This document shows positions 18,174 to 25,539 of a DNA stretch of 34,370 bases, piece by piece (position 1 is the stretch's first letter; every line of letters begins with the position of its first letter). The notes beneath the pieces were generated by a model that did not search any database, was not told the DNA's origin, and worked only from the letters and a program-made list of their open reading frames with translations. Position numbers and translations under genes: made by a program. Origin of the DNA: Bacteroidales bacterium (GTDB taxonomy: Bacteria; Bacteroidota; Bacteroidia; Bacteroidales; Bacteroidaceae); assembly GCA_015654535.1 (NCBI GenBank), contig JAATGU010000130.1, positions 1 to 34,370 on the forward strand. The letters run 5' to 3'.

Positions 18174-19064
18174 GTGCAACAGGAAGATGTTCCTGATGAA
18201 GAGCTCTCCATAGTAAGGCCCGAAATACCTGTCACATTTGAAAATACACAGAAAGAATACAACAAATCAAAGCCCACTATTATGATAGTGGATGATGATC
18301 CGTCAATGCTCTGGTTCGTTAGTGAGATATTCACGGAAAAATACAACGTCATATCCATACAAGATCCGAAAGAGGTAATGGAATATCTGAAGTATAACCA
18401 AACCAATCTGATCATATCAGATATTATGATGCCCGATATAGACGGAATATCCTTAACAAAAGCAATAAAATCGGATAAACTTCTCTGCCACATACCACTT
18501 ATTTTGCTATCGGCAAAGCAAGATACCGAAGAACAGGTAAAGGGAATTGAATCGGGAGCTGAAGTGTATATAACCAAACCTTTTAATGTGGAATATCTTG
18601 AAAAGATTGTTGATCATTTTATCCAGAGAAACAAAGATCTGAAGGAATATTACGGTTCCATACTCAGTTCATTCGAGCTGGACGACGGACGCTTTATGCA
18701 CAAGGAAGATAAAGTCTTTTTTGAGAAAATGCTGAAAACAATTGAAGTGAATATTGCAAATCCTGATTTATCGGTAGAGTTTTTAAGTTCGGACTTAGGG
18801 TATAGCACCAGGCAACTTTATAGGAAGTTGAAAGAAATTACTGATAAAACGCCGAAAGACATCATTAAGGAGTACAGGCTTAAGATGGTTGAACAATTGT
18901 TGATTACCACTAATTTGTCAATTGATGAGATTTTATATCAGTCGGGATTCGTTAACCGTGGAAATTTCTTCAAACTCTTCTCCAAGGAGTATGGCATGAC
19001 TCCCCGGAGTTACAGAGAACAGAAAAAGAAAGATTTTCAGGATGTTGTGAGCCCTGCTACATGA
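18174..19064 (+). CDS. hybrid two-component system, receiver and AraC output part
   Basis: This 296-residue reading frame is in phase with the sensor gene and separated from it only by the TAA at 18129-18131. It contains a receiver domain (about 35-150) with IVDDD, the phospho-acceptor D83 in IISDIMMPDIDG and K135 in ITKPF. An AraC-type DNA-binding domain (about 190-287) follows, ending in GMTPRSYREQ. The only in-frame start before the receiver is GTG at 18174, and it has no obvious ribosome-binding context, so separate expression would depend on re-initiation or readthrough. If made, it would act as a free response regulator for the SusC/D operon. A terminator follows at 19075. Confidence 0.88.
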   Translation: MQQEDVPDEELSIVRPEIPVTFENTQKEYNKSKPTIMIVDDDPSMLWFVSEIFTEKYNVISIQDPKEVMEYLKYNQTNLIISDIMMPDIDGISLTKAIKSDKLLCHIPLILLSAKQDTEEQVKGIESGAEVYITKPFNVEYLEKIVDHFIQRNKDLKEYYGSILSSFELDDGRFMHKEDKVFFEKMLKTIEVNIANPDLSVEFLSSDLGYSTRQLYRKLKEITDKTPKDIIKEYRLKMVEQLLITTNLSIDEILYQSGFVNRGNFFKLFSKEYGMTPRSYREQKKKDFQDVVSPAT

Positions 19065-19074
19065 ACAAGTAAAA

Positions 19075-19109
19075 AAAATCCGTATAAACACATGCTTTAT
19101 ACGGATTTT
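19075..19109. terminator. bidirectional terminator
   Basis: A perfect 14-bp stem (AAAATCCGTATAAA at 19075-19088 with 19096-19109) has a 7-nt loop and A/T runs on both sides. It lies between the end of the sensor/regulator gene on the plus strand and the 3' end of the tmRNA on the minus strand, and probably ends both. Confidence 0.88.
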
Positions 19110-19130
19110 ATTTCTTTATTGCTAACTTAG

Positions 19131-19526
19131 TGGAGATGGAGGGAATCGAACCCTCGTCCAAACGAGGAAATCATAAGCCTTCTACATGCTTATCTTCGCC
19201 TTAAGTTTTCGAGTACGGCAAGACCGAAGCCACCAACCTATACCTTATCCTCTTTAGTTTCACAAGAGCCACGAGGAAGGACTCAAGCTATTCCCGATAT
19301 AACTGCACCACTGAATCGGAACGCTTCGGAACAACAGCAACCGAGTGATGTCTCGTCTCCGCACCTAGTGCAGAGATTAAGTTTAATCTACTGTAATTCG
19401 ATTAAGCAGCAAGAGCGTAATTGTTTTCGCCAGATAAAATTTTGATAACTGAGATTTAAGTGCAAATCACCGACGCACTGCATGCTTACCCACCATTTCT
19501 GCCCGCTGTCAAATCCAGTCATCCCC
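19131..19526 (-). ncRNA. ssrA: transfer-messenger RNA (tmRNA)
   Basis: The tmRNA rescues stalled ribosomes and tags their products for proteolysis. The 5' end on the minus strand reads GGGGATGACTGGATTTGACA, the standard tmRNA start. The 3' end has a T-arm (GAGGGTTCGATTCCCTC) and an acceptor strand CATCTCC that pairs with GGGGATG with one G-U pair. The coding part at 19402-19431 reads GENNYALAA and then TAA, the tag known in Bacteroides. After the discriminator A the genome reads CTA, so the terminal CCA appears not to be encoded. The length of about 396 nt is normal. Confidence 0.97.
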
Positions 19527-19616
19527 GAAGGATGTAATGGTAACCACATTTTGTTAGCAACGCAAAGATAAGGACAAAGTATTGATCTTCCAATTATTTA
19601 TTCTTTTATTTAGAAT

Positions 19617-19979
19617 CTATTTGTTTTTGTTATATTTCACGCTCACTGTTCTTCCCCACTGATTGAGGGTTTCAATAACCGGCATAACTGATTCTCCCAT
19701 CGGAGTAAGTTTGTATTCCACTTTGGGGGGAACGGCGGGATAAACGATTCGCTCCACGAGCCCTGTTTGTTCCAGTTCTCTGACAGTCTGGGTAAACATT
19801 TTATTCGCGATTCCATGCAAACTGCGCTGAAGTTCGCCAGAACGCTTCACTCCGTCTTTGAGGTGAAACAGCACAATCGGTTTCCATTTACCGCCAATCA
19901 TATCCATTACTAACTCCAAAGAACAAAAATATTCTTTTTCTTTAAAAATATATTTATCTATAACTCCTTCATTAATCAT
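19617..19979 (-). CDS. HxlR-family transcriptional regulator
   Basis: This 120-residue winged-helix DNA-binding protein has the family motif MIGGKWKPIVLFHL (about 27-40), an HTH region SGELQRSLHGIANKMFTQTVREL and a wing segment ending in VEYKLTPMGES. C19 in EYFCSLELV aligns with the N-terminal cysteine that senses quinones or electrophiles in YodB/CatR-type members. The gene diverges from a flavodoxin-fold reductase, the usual target of such regulators. Known family behaviour suggests repression released by thiol-reactive compounds; that is inference here. Confidence 0.93.
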   Translation of the reverse strand: MINEGVIDKYIFKEKEYFCSLELVMDMIGGKWKPIVLFHLKDGVKRSGELQRSLHGIANKMFTQTVRELEQTGLVERIVYPAVPPKVEYKLTPMGESVMPVIETLNQWGRTVSVKYNKNK

Positions 19980-20003
19980 GATTCACTCCTTTTGGTTACT
20001 ATA

Positions 20004-20017
20004 CTACTTTTTAGTAG
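20004..20017. promoter_or_regulatory. candidate HxlR operator
   Basis: CTACTTTTTAGTAG forms a 5-4-5 inverted repeat containing TACT and AGTA half-sites, as in operators of YodB-like HxlR regulators, although the spacing is shorter here. It abuts a possible -33 (TTGT, 20022-20025) of the flavin-reductase promoter, whose -7 is CAAATTTG (20045-20052). Confidence 0.45.
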
Positions 20018-20089
20018 GTACTTGTGTAATCGATATTAATATCCCAAATTTGCAGTGACAAAGTAACTAAAAATAAAAGGAATAAAAAA

Positions 20090-20725
20090 ATGAAAGTAGT
20101 AGCAATTAACGGAAGTCCTCACAAAAAGGGGAATACTTACCACGCATTGATGGGAGTAAGCAAGCAATTAGAAGAGAACGGGATTGATTTTGAGATTATC
20201 CATATTGGGAATAAACTGGTGAGAGGATGCTTAGCTTGTGGTGGATGTGCTAAAAACAAAGATGAACAATGTACGATTACCACTGATCCGTTAAATGAAT
20301 GGGTTCAACAGATGAAAGAGGCCGATGGAATTATTCTTGCTTCGCCGGTTTATTATGCGGGTATCCCGGGAACGATGAAAAGTTTTCTTGACAGGGCTTT
20401 TTATGTATCCGGAAGCAATGGAAATCTGTTCCGTAGCAAAGTGGGTGCGGCCGTTGTGGCTGTACGCCGTACAGGAGGTTCTTCCACTTTCGACAGTCTG
20501 AATCATTACCTGAATTACTCGGAAATGATTCTTGCCACTTCCAACTACTGGAATATCACACACGGAACAGCTCCCGGTGAAGTTTTGCAGGATGCCGAAG
20601 GTATGCAGATTATGGAAGTATTAGGACGCAACATGGCTTGGTTGCTCAAAATGCGTGAGCAAACAAAAGATTCTGTTCCGGCTCCTGCCCGCGTACCCAA
20701 GGTTTACACAAACTTTATCCGATAA
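20090..20725 (+). CDS. NAD(P)H-dependent FMN reductase / flavodoxin-fold oxidoreductase
   Basis: This 211-residue cytosolic flavoprotein has the flavodoxin-like fold. The FMN phosphate-binding loop is INGSPHKKGNT (residues 6-16), and the flavin-binding loop SPVYYAGIPGTMKSFLDRAF lies near residues 80-100. The cysteine segment RGCLACGGCAKNKDEQC (about 45-61) is common in the IsiB-like iron-sulfur flavoprotein-related reductases, though no full cluster motif is apparent. The divergent HxlR gene suggests induction by quinones or other electrophiles. The electron acceptor is not determined. Confidence 0.92.
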   Translation: MKVVAINGSPHKKGNTYHALMGVSKQLEENGIDFEIIHIGNKLVRGCLACGGCAKNKDEQCTITTDPLNEWVQQMKEADGIILASPVYYAGIPGTMKSFLDRAFYVSGSNGNLFRSKVGAAVVAVRRTGGSSTFDSLNHYLNYSEMILATSNYWNITHGTAPGEVLQDAEGMQIMEVLGRNMAWLLKMREQTKDSVPAPARVPKVYTNFIR

Positions 20726-20746
20726 CATGTAAAAGAAAAACATCTT

Positions 20747-20766
20747 CATGTAACAATGGTTACATG
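20747..20766. promoter_or_regulatory. perfect inverted repeat at the ferredoxin promoter, CRP/FNR-like
   Basis: CATGTAAC and GTTACATG flank a 4-bp AATG centre. The core TGTAAC-N4-GTTACA has the geometry of a CRP/FNR-family site. Its right edge falls about 20 bp before the -7 element, over the -33 region, which suits a repressor or a class II activator. Confidence 0.5.
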
Positions 20767-20786
20767 TGGGGATAAAAGAATAGCCG

Positions 20787-20794
20787 TACCTTTG
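20787..20794 (+). promoter_or_regulatory. -7 promoter element of the ferredoxin-like gene
   Basis: TACCTTTG is an exact TAnnTTTG match, followed by CAG. Transcription would start near 20801, after the possible GTG start at 20797, so the ATG at 20821 is preferred. Confidence 0.65.
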
Positions 20795-20820
20795 CAGTGT
20801 CATCCAAAATATTGAAGCGT

Positions 20821-21696
20821 ATGAAACGAACTGTGATAAAAATAGACGAGGCACTGTGTAACGGGTGCGGATTATGTGTAAAAGGTTGCCACGAAGGAGC
20901 TTTGCAACTCATTAATGGTAAAGCGGTAATGGTAAGTGAACTTTATTGCGACGGTCTGGGAGCTTGCATTGGCGAGTGTCCCGAGGGAGCTATTGAGTTA
21001 GAGGAGCGTGAAGCGGAACCTTACAGTGAAGAGGCGGTAATGGAACGTATATCCCCAAAAGGGGAACAGGTGATTCTGGCGCATTTAAAGCACTTAAAGG
21101 AGCATGGCGAAAAGTCTTTGTTAATGCAGGGAGTAGATTATCTGAAACGGCATAACGTACAAGTAGATCTCTCCCCCATCCATGGTCATTCATCCGAAGG
21201 GTGTGCTCACGGAGGATGTCCGGGCTCGATGGCACGGGCACTAAAACAACCCAGCGTGTCTGCCGCCTCCGTGGTAGGGATGGCTCAGGTTTCCGCAGCT
21301 GTTCCTGCTCAGACTTCGGAACTCCGTCAATGGCCCGTGCAACTGCATTTACTCAATCCCACGGCAGGGTATTTTGAAGAAGCGGATGTTTTATTAGCAG
21401 CGGACTGCACCTCCTTTACCGCCGCCAATTTCCATAGCCGCTTTCTCAAAGGAAAGATTCTGGCTATCGCTTGTCCCAAATTGGATAGCAACACAGAATC
21501 GTATATTGAAAAGCTACAGGTGATGATTGATGATTCAAAGATCAACACTCTCACAGTGTTGATTATGGAGGTTCCCTGCTGTGGTGGATTGCTGCAAATG
21601 GCGAAGATGGCTAGAGAAAAAGCATCACGTAACATTCCAATTAAGGTGATTGTCCTTTCTCTTCAAGGGGAGATTAAAAGTGAGATATGGATTTAA
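20821..21696 (+). CDS. 4Fe-4S ferredoxin-like protein with uncharacterised C-terminal domain
   Basis: This 291-residue protein has an N-terminal dicluster ferredoxin domain. The first cluster has C13, C16, C19 and C23 in CxxCxxCxxxC order. The second motif, CDGLGACIGECP, has C43, C49 and C53 but leucine (L46) at the second cysteine position, so it may carry a 3Fe-4S cluster or an unusual ligand. A Cys/His-rich linker follows (about 125-150, HGHSSEGCAHGGCPGS). The C-terminal half has CPKLD and VPCCGG and no domain I recognise. It likely passes electrons to an unidentified partner. The gene is monocistronic, with its own promoter and a CRP/FNR-like palindrome. Confidence 0.88.
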   Translation: MKRTVIKIDEALCNGCGLCVKGCHEGALQLINGKAVMVSELYCDGLGACIGECPEGAIELEEREAEPYSEEAVMERISPKGEQVILAHLKHLKEHGEKSLLMQGVDYLKRHNVQVDLSPIHGHSSEGCAHGGCPGSMARALKQPSVSAASVVGMAQVSAAVPAQTSELRQWPVQLHLLNPTAGYFEEADVLLAADCTSFTAANFHSRFLKGKILAIACPKLDSNTESYIEKLQVMIDDSKINTLTVLIMEVPCCGGLLQMAKMAREKASRNIPIKVIVLSLQGEIKSEIWI

Positions 21697-21736
21697 GTAT
21701 TCTTCACTAAAGAGGCTGAATATAGAAACTTACTCT

Positions 21737-21868
21737 TTAATCAAGAAGAACTAACCGATACATCAAGACTAACTAATATTAGAGTCATGACTCTATATAA
21801 TTACCCTCACGACCCTGATATATTAACCTCATGAGGCTAAGGGATCAGAGTCGTGACCTTAATTATAG
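21737..21868. repeat. six 22-bp-periodic palindromic elements with core TCnnGA
   Basis: Units begin at 21737, 21759, 21781, 21803, 21825 and 21847, exactly 22 bp apart. Their cores at unit positions 5-10 are TCAAGA, TCAAGA, TCATGA, TCACGA, TCATGA and TCGTGA. The flanks of the middle units are G/C-rich and partly palindromic (AGAGTCATGACTCT, AACCTCATGAGGCT), and the 8-bp spacers are A/T-rich (ATATAATT, GATATATT). The period is two helical turns, so all cores face the same side of DNA. This suggests cooperative protein binding upstream of the purine-transport operon. Confidence 0.7.
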
Positions 21869-22021
21869 TATTCCCAGAGAGATTGATTAATTTGTTTAGG
21901 AAGAAGCGCTACTTTTTCAGTAGTAACTTTATCTTTACTGTATATAAAAACATTTTTAAGAGAACTTACTCAAAATATAGACGTTCATTAAAAGATTAGT
22001 TTGTCTTCTACTTTTTTTAAT

Positions 22022-22029
22022 TAATTTTG
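22022..22029 (+). promoter_or_regulatory. -7 promoter element of the Tsx-like/permease operon
   Basis: TAATTTTG matches TAnnTTTG and is followed by CAG. Transcription would start a few bases before the ATG at 22041, so the leader is very short or absent. Confidence 0.55.
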
Positions 22030-22040
22030 CAGCAAAAAAC

Positions 22041-22763
22041 ATGAAGACCATGAACTGCAAGATTTTGCTCTTTCTCATCCTTATGCTAACCAGCCAAGTT
22101 GCGATCTCACAAAACATTCAATTACATTACGATTTCAGGCATGCTTTAAGCAAACATATCCAAACAACCAACTACTTTACCAGTACCATTGAGATGTTTA
22201 AACCCGACAAATGGGGTTCTACTTTCTTCTTTGTGGATATGGATTATAATCAAAGCCGTGGAAACATTGGAACTGCTTACTGGGAAATTGCCCGGGATTT
22301 TAAAATTGGTAAGCTCCCTGTGATGCCTCATATTGAATATAACGGTGGGGCAGGTAATAGTGAAGGCTTCGGTTTCTCTATTGCAAACGCTTACTTACTG
22401 GGACTCTCCTATTCTTTCAATTGCGGAAAAGCCAATTTTAATACGTACCTCGTCTATAAATACAATGCTTTTGCCAAGGTGAGTAATGATGTTCAGTGGA
22501 CAGGCACTTGGGGAATCCCTCTGTTCAATAATAAGATGACTCTTTCGGGTTTTCTAGATGTATGGACAGAGAATAAAGATCGTACAGGAGTGGAATCGGG
22601 AAAGAAACTGATTGTATTGACCGAACCCCAAGTGTGGTATAATGTCAATTCACATGTATCCTTTGGTAGTGAGATTGAGATCAGTAACAACTTCTACACT
22701 ACGCCGGTGTATGACAACAGACTATATGTGTTCCCGACCATTGCCGGAAAATGGAATTTTTAA
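22041..22763 (+). CDS. DUF5020-type outer-membrane protein, nucleoside-channel (Tsx)-like
   Basis: This 240-residue protein has a signal peptide (to about residue 24, ending VAISQ) and alternating beta-strands with aromatic girdle residues, such as GSTFFFVDMDYNQ and HIEYNGGAGNSEGFGFSIANAY. It ends in KWNF, a terminal phenylalanine as in outer-membrane beta-barrels. It resembles the Bacteroidales DUF5020 family, which is related to the Tsx nucleoside channel. The purine permease gene follows by 22 bp, which supports a nucleobase or nucleoside uptake role. The second Met at 22050 is an equally possible start. Confidence 0.82.
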   Translation: MKTMNCKILLFLILMLTSQVAISQNIQLHYDFRHALSKHIQTTNYFTSTIEMFKPDKWGSTFFFVDMDYNQSRGNIGTAYWEIARDFKIGKLPVMPHIEYNGGAGNSEGFGFSIANAYLLGLSYSFNCGKANFNTYLVYKYNAFAKVSNDVQWTGTWGIPLFNNKMTLSGFLDVWTENKDRTGVESGKKLIVLTEPQVWYNVNSHVSFGSEIEISNNFYTTPVYDNRLYVFPTIAGKWNF

Positions 22764-22785
22764 ATAAGCAAAAAGATAAAAAACA

Positions 22786-24099
22786 ATGATTGAAAAATTA
22801 TTTAAACTGACAGAAAATAAGACCAACGTCAGGAAAGAACTGGTTGCAGGGTTAATTACTTTCCTTACAATGTCTTATGTTTTAGTAGTGAATCCTAATA
22901 TATTGGGCAGCACTGGGATGGATAAAGCCGCCCTATTTACCACAACCGCTTTGGCTACTATCATCGGCACTTTGCTGATGGCTTTGTTGGCCAACCTACC
23001 TATTGCCCAAGGTCCCGGAATGGGACTTAATAATTTTTTTGCTTTCACCGTGGTACTCACCATGGGATATACCTGGCAATTTGCATTAACAGCTGTATTC
23101 ATAGAAGGTTTGATCTTTATTATTCTTACCTTTTTCAATGTCCGGGAGCTGATTGTGCAAAGTATTCCGCAAACACTCAAAGACGCAATTCCAGTGGGCA
23201 TCGGACTATTCATAACCTTAATAGGGATGCAGAATGCCGGTATTATCGTAGGCAACCCCAATACATTGGTAAGTTTGGGAAACTTGGCCAATCATAATGT
23301 ATGGATTGCGCTAATCGGGCTGATTGTCACCGGAATATTATATGCAAAAAACGTTCATGGTTCTATCTTAATAGGTATCATCGTGGCCACCATCAGCGGA
23401 TTTATTTTCGGAGAAGTTCATACACCTCAGGGAAGTTTCATCTCATTGCCTCCTTCCATTGCACCCATCTTCTGTAAGTTCGAATGGAGTCACATACTTT
23501 CCTTTGATATGCTAATCGTAGTCTTTACTTTCTTGTTTGTCAATCTGTTTGACACTGTAGGGACTTTAATCGGGGTCGCTTCAAAAGCTGGCTTTATTGA
23601 CAAAGATGGTAACTTCCCTCAGGTAAGGAAAGCTCTTTTTGCGGATGCATTGGGAACTACTTTCGGTGCAATATTAGGGACAAGTACCATTACTTCGTAT
23701 GTTGAAAGTGCTTCGGGTGTAGCTTCAGGTGGAAGAACAGGACTGACAGCAGTAAGCACGGCGTTTATGTTCTTTATCTCTTTATTCCTGGCGCCTGTTT
23801 TCCTTATGGTACCAGCTTCTGCCACAGCTCCGGCTCTGATTATTGTAGGTTTATTTATGATCTCAGCAGTTGTGAAGATCAATTTTGAAGATATGACCGA
23901 AGCTTTACCTGCCTTTCTTACCATTGTGATGATGCCGTTTGCTTACAGCATTGCCCAAGGAATCGTATTTGGTTTCTTAAGCTACGTGTTCTTAAAAGTA
24001 TTCACGGGACAAGCAAAGAAAGTATCTATTACTGTATTTGTGATTGCTGCTCTCTTTATGGTAAAGATGGTTTTGAGCGCATTGCATGTAATAGCATAA
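22786..24099 (+). CDS. NCS2-family purine (adenine/guanine/hypoxanthine) permease
   Basis: This 437-residue inner-membrane transporter has about 12-14 hydrophobic helices and fits the AzgA/PbuG branch of NCS2. Typical motifs are RKELVAGLITFLTMSYVLVVNP (residues about 16-37), AQGPGMGLNNFFAF (about 74-87), FLFVNLFDTVGTLIGVA (about 248-264) and the C-terminal ESASGVASGGRTGLTAV (about 306-322). It takes up purine bases with protons. It forms an operon with the preceding outer-membrane protein, giving a route across both membranes. A strong terminator follows at 24127. Confidence 0.95.
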   Translation: MIEKLFKLTENKTNVRKELVAGLITFLTMSYVLVVNPNILGSTGMDKAALFTTTALATIIGTLLMALLANLPIAQGPGMGLNNFFAFTVVLTMGYTWQFALTAVFIEGLIFIILTFFNVRELIVQSIPQTLKDAIPVGIGLFITLIGMQNAGIIVGNPNTLVSLGNLANHNVWIALIGLIVTGILYAKNVHGSILIGIIVATISGFIFGEVHTPQGSFISLPPSIAPIFCKFEWSHILSFDMLIVVFTFLFVNLFDTVGTLIGVASKAGFIDKDGNFPQVRKALFADALGTTFGAILGTSTITSYVESASGVASGGRTGLTAVSTAFMFFISLFLAPVFLMVPASATAPALIIVGLFMISAVVKINFEDMTEALPAFLTIVMMPFAYSIAQGIVFGFLSYVFLKVFTGQAKKVSITVFVIAALFMVKMVLSALHVIA

Positions 24100-24126
24100 G
24101 TTATTCCGATCATCATCTGTAAAATT

Positions 24127-24161
24127 AAAGTAGGCTGTTCCGATGTGGAACAGCCTACTTT
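24127..24161. terminator. strong terminator of the purine-transport operon
   Basis: A perfect 15-bp stem (AAAGTAGGCTGTTCC at 24127-24141 with 24147-24161) has a 5-nt loop and A/T-rich flanks. It can also end the convergent minus-strand operon whose last stop is at 24261. Confidence 0.9.
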
Positions 24162-24260
24162 ATAAAAAGATCTATTATTCTTACTAATAATGTTGCTAAT
24201 GCAAACAAACATGTAAGTAAAAGATAAGATGTTTCTTATAATTCATCATTTTAGAATTGA

Positions 24261-25475
24261 TTATCCCAATATATTCTTGTTCTCATCTAATCGTTTCAAA
24301 CGAAGCAGAGCCTCTATATAGTAATAATCCGCATAAATAATTGAAGCATCAATCTCCGACTTGTTCGGCCAATGACCTGTGGAATGGAGCAAAAAGGATG
24401 GCTTTGCATTGCCACTTTGATAAGCAGGAGAGCTTAAATTTTTTAGTGTTTTAATTGCTATTTCTCTATATTCTGACGCCTTTTCTTCATTTTTAATATA
24501 TGTAGAAAGTTCTAGTAATGCAGAGGCAACAACACATGCTGCAGAAGCATCCCGAGGAGCATTAGGAATATCGGGTGCACTAAAGTCCCAATAAGGAACA
24601 TAATCTTTTGGCAGCCCTTTGAGATAAATATCCGTCACCTTTTGTACAAAACTTAAATATTCAGGATTTTTTGTCTCTCTATAGCACATTGTATAACCAT
24701 AAATAGCCCAAGCCTGACCACGTGCCCACATTGAGTTGTTGGCATATCCTTGATGAGTAACTCCTTTAATCAGATTACCAGTCACCGTATCATAAACAGC
24801 TACATGATAAGAAGAATAATCCGGACGAAACTGACACTTCATTGTTTTATTCGCATGAGAAACAGCGATATCATATAATCTTTTACTTCCTCCATTTTTT
24901 GCAGCCCAGAAAAGGATCTCCAAATTAATCATATTGTCCATAATAGTGTTATGAGGCCAATGACTGAGTTTAACTTCTCTGGGCCAGGAAAGAAGAGTGC
25001 CAACTTTCGGGTTAAAAAGTGTAGCCAGTGTATCTGCTGCATCCAAAATAACCTTTTTGTAGGCAGGATTTTTAGTCAGTCGATAAGCATTGCCATAACT
25101 ACAAAAAATAAGAAAACCTAAATCATGGTCATAAACCGGAGTTTTAGAAAGGAATCCTAAAGATGCCGTAAACTTTTCCGCTTCTGCTTTTATTCCGGGA
25201 TCTTGAGTAAACTCATAGTCATACCACAAAATTCCTGGCCAGAAACCAGATGTCCATTCTTCTTTTACTACTTTACGGCAACTCCATTTAGTAAGGCTAT
25301 CCATGATATTACGTGGCATCATTGTGTAGTCAATCGGTTTCAACTCTCTTAATGTGCGGTTAGTCTGTTTCGCACAATAATTTAATGCTTTATCTACATT
25401 AAACGATGAATCACAATGACCGACAGAACAAGTGCTAAGCACTAAAAAACTTAATCCTAAAATAATATTTCTCAT
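24261..25475 (-). CDS. GH88 unsaturated glucuronyl hydrolase
   Basis: This 404-residue enzyme removes 4,5-unsaturated glucuronate from lyase-generated oligosaccharides. It has a signal sequence with a possible lipobox (LSTC, C16) and an (alpha/alpha)6 toroid. Family motifs include WTSGFWPGILWY (about 74-85), YDHDLGF with D118, IMDNMINLE with D180 (the two catalytic aspartates by analogy with Bacillus UGL), and SMWARGQAWAIYGY. It is the last gene of an operon, 64 bp after the heparinase-like lyase that probably supplies its substrate. Confidence 0.93.
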   Translation of the reverse strand: MRNIILGLSFLVLSTCSVGHCDSSFNVDKALNYCAKQTNRTLRELKPIDYTMMPRNIMDSLTKWSCRKVVKEEWTSGFWPGILWYDYEFTQDPGIKAEAEKFTASLGFLSKTPVYDHDLGFLIFCSYGNAYRLTKNPAYKKVILDAADTLATLFNPKVGTLLSWPREVKLSHWPHNTIMDNMINLEILFWAAKNGGSKRLYDIAVSHANKTMKCQFRPDYSSYHVAVYDTVTGNLIKGVTHQGYANNSMWARGQAWAIYGYTMCYRETKNPEYLSFVQKVTDIYLKGLPKDYVPYWDFSAPDIPNAPRDASAACVVASALLELSTYIKNEEKASEYREIAIKTLKNLSSPAYQSGNAKPSFLLHSTGHWPNKSEIDASIIYADYYYIEALLRLKRLDENKNILG

Positions 25476-25539
25476 ACTTTTCTCCCTTATTTTCTAATCT
25501 TTACCCCGTAAGAACAATACAGTAAGTAGCATATACTAA

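Larger units (their letters stand above)
21697..22040. other. 344-bp gene-free region
   Basis: No plausible coding frame was found here. The region holds the 22-bp-periodic repeat array (21737-21868) and, at its end, the promoter of the Tsx-like/permease operon (-7 TAATTTTG at 22022-22029). A hairpin can form from 21807-21819 and 21844-21856 (13 bp, one mismatch). No purine riboswitch is possible if the promoter call is right, because the leader would be only a few bases long. Confidence 0.7.

Noticed and set aside
18128..18577. 149-codon minus-strand ORF
   Set aside because: It is antisense to the receiver domain, with low-complexity Ser-rich translation typical of a shadow frame.
21737..21868. 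CRISPR array
   Set aside because: The units are 22 bp, poorly identical outside the core, have no unique 30-bp spacers, and no cas genes are near.
21737..21868. Replication iterons
   Set aside because: The period would fit, but there is no replication initiator gene and all neighbours are ordinary chromosomal genes.
21880..22040. Purine riboswitch before the permease operon
   Set aside because: No three-way-junction purine aptamer was recognisable, and the predicted promoter leaves almost no leader.
22875..23291. 138-codon minus-strand ORF
   Set aside because: It is antisense to the purine permease, a confident gene, and reflects its codon composition.
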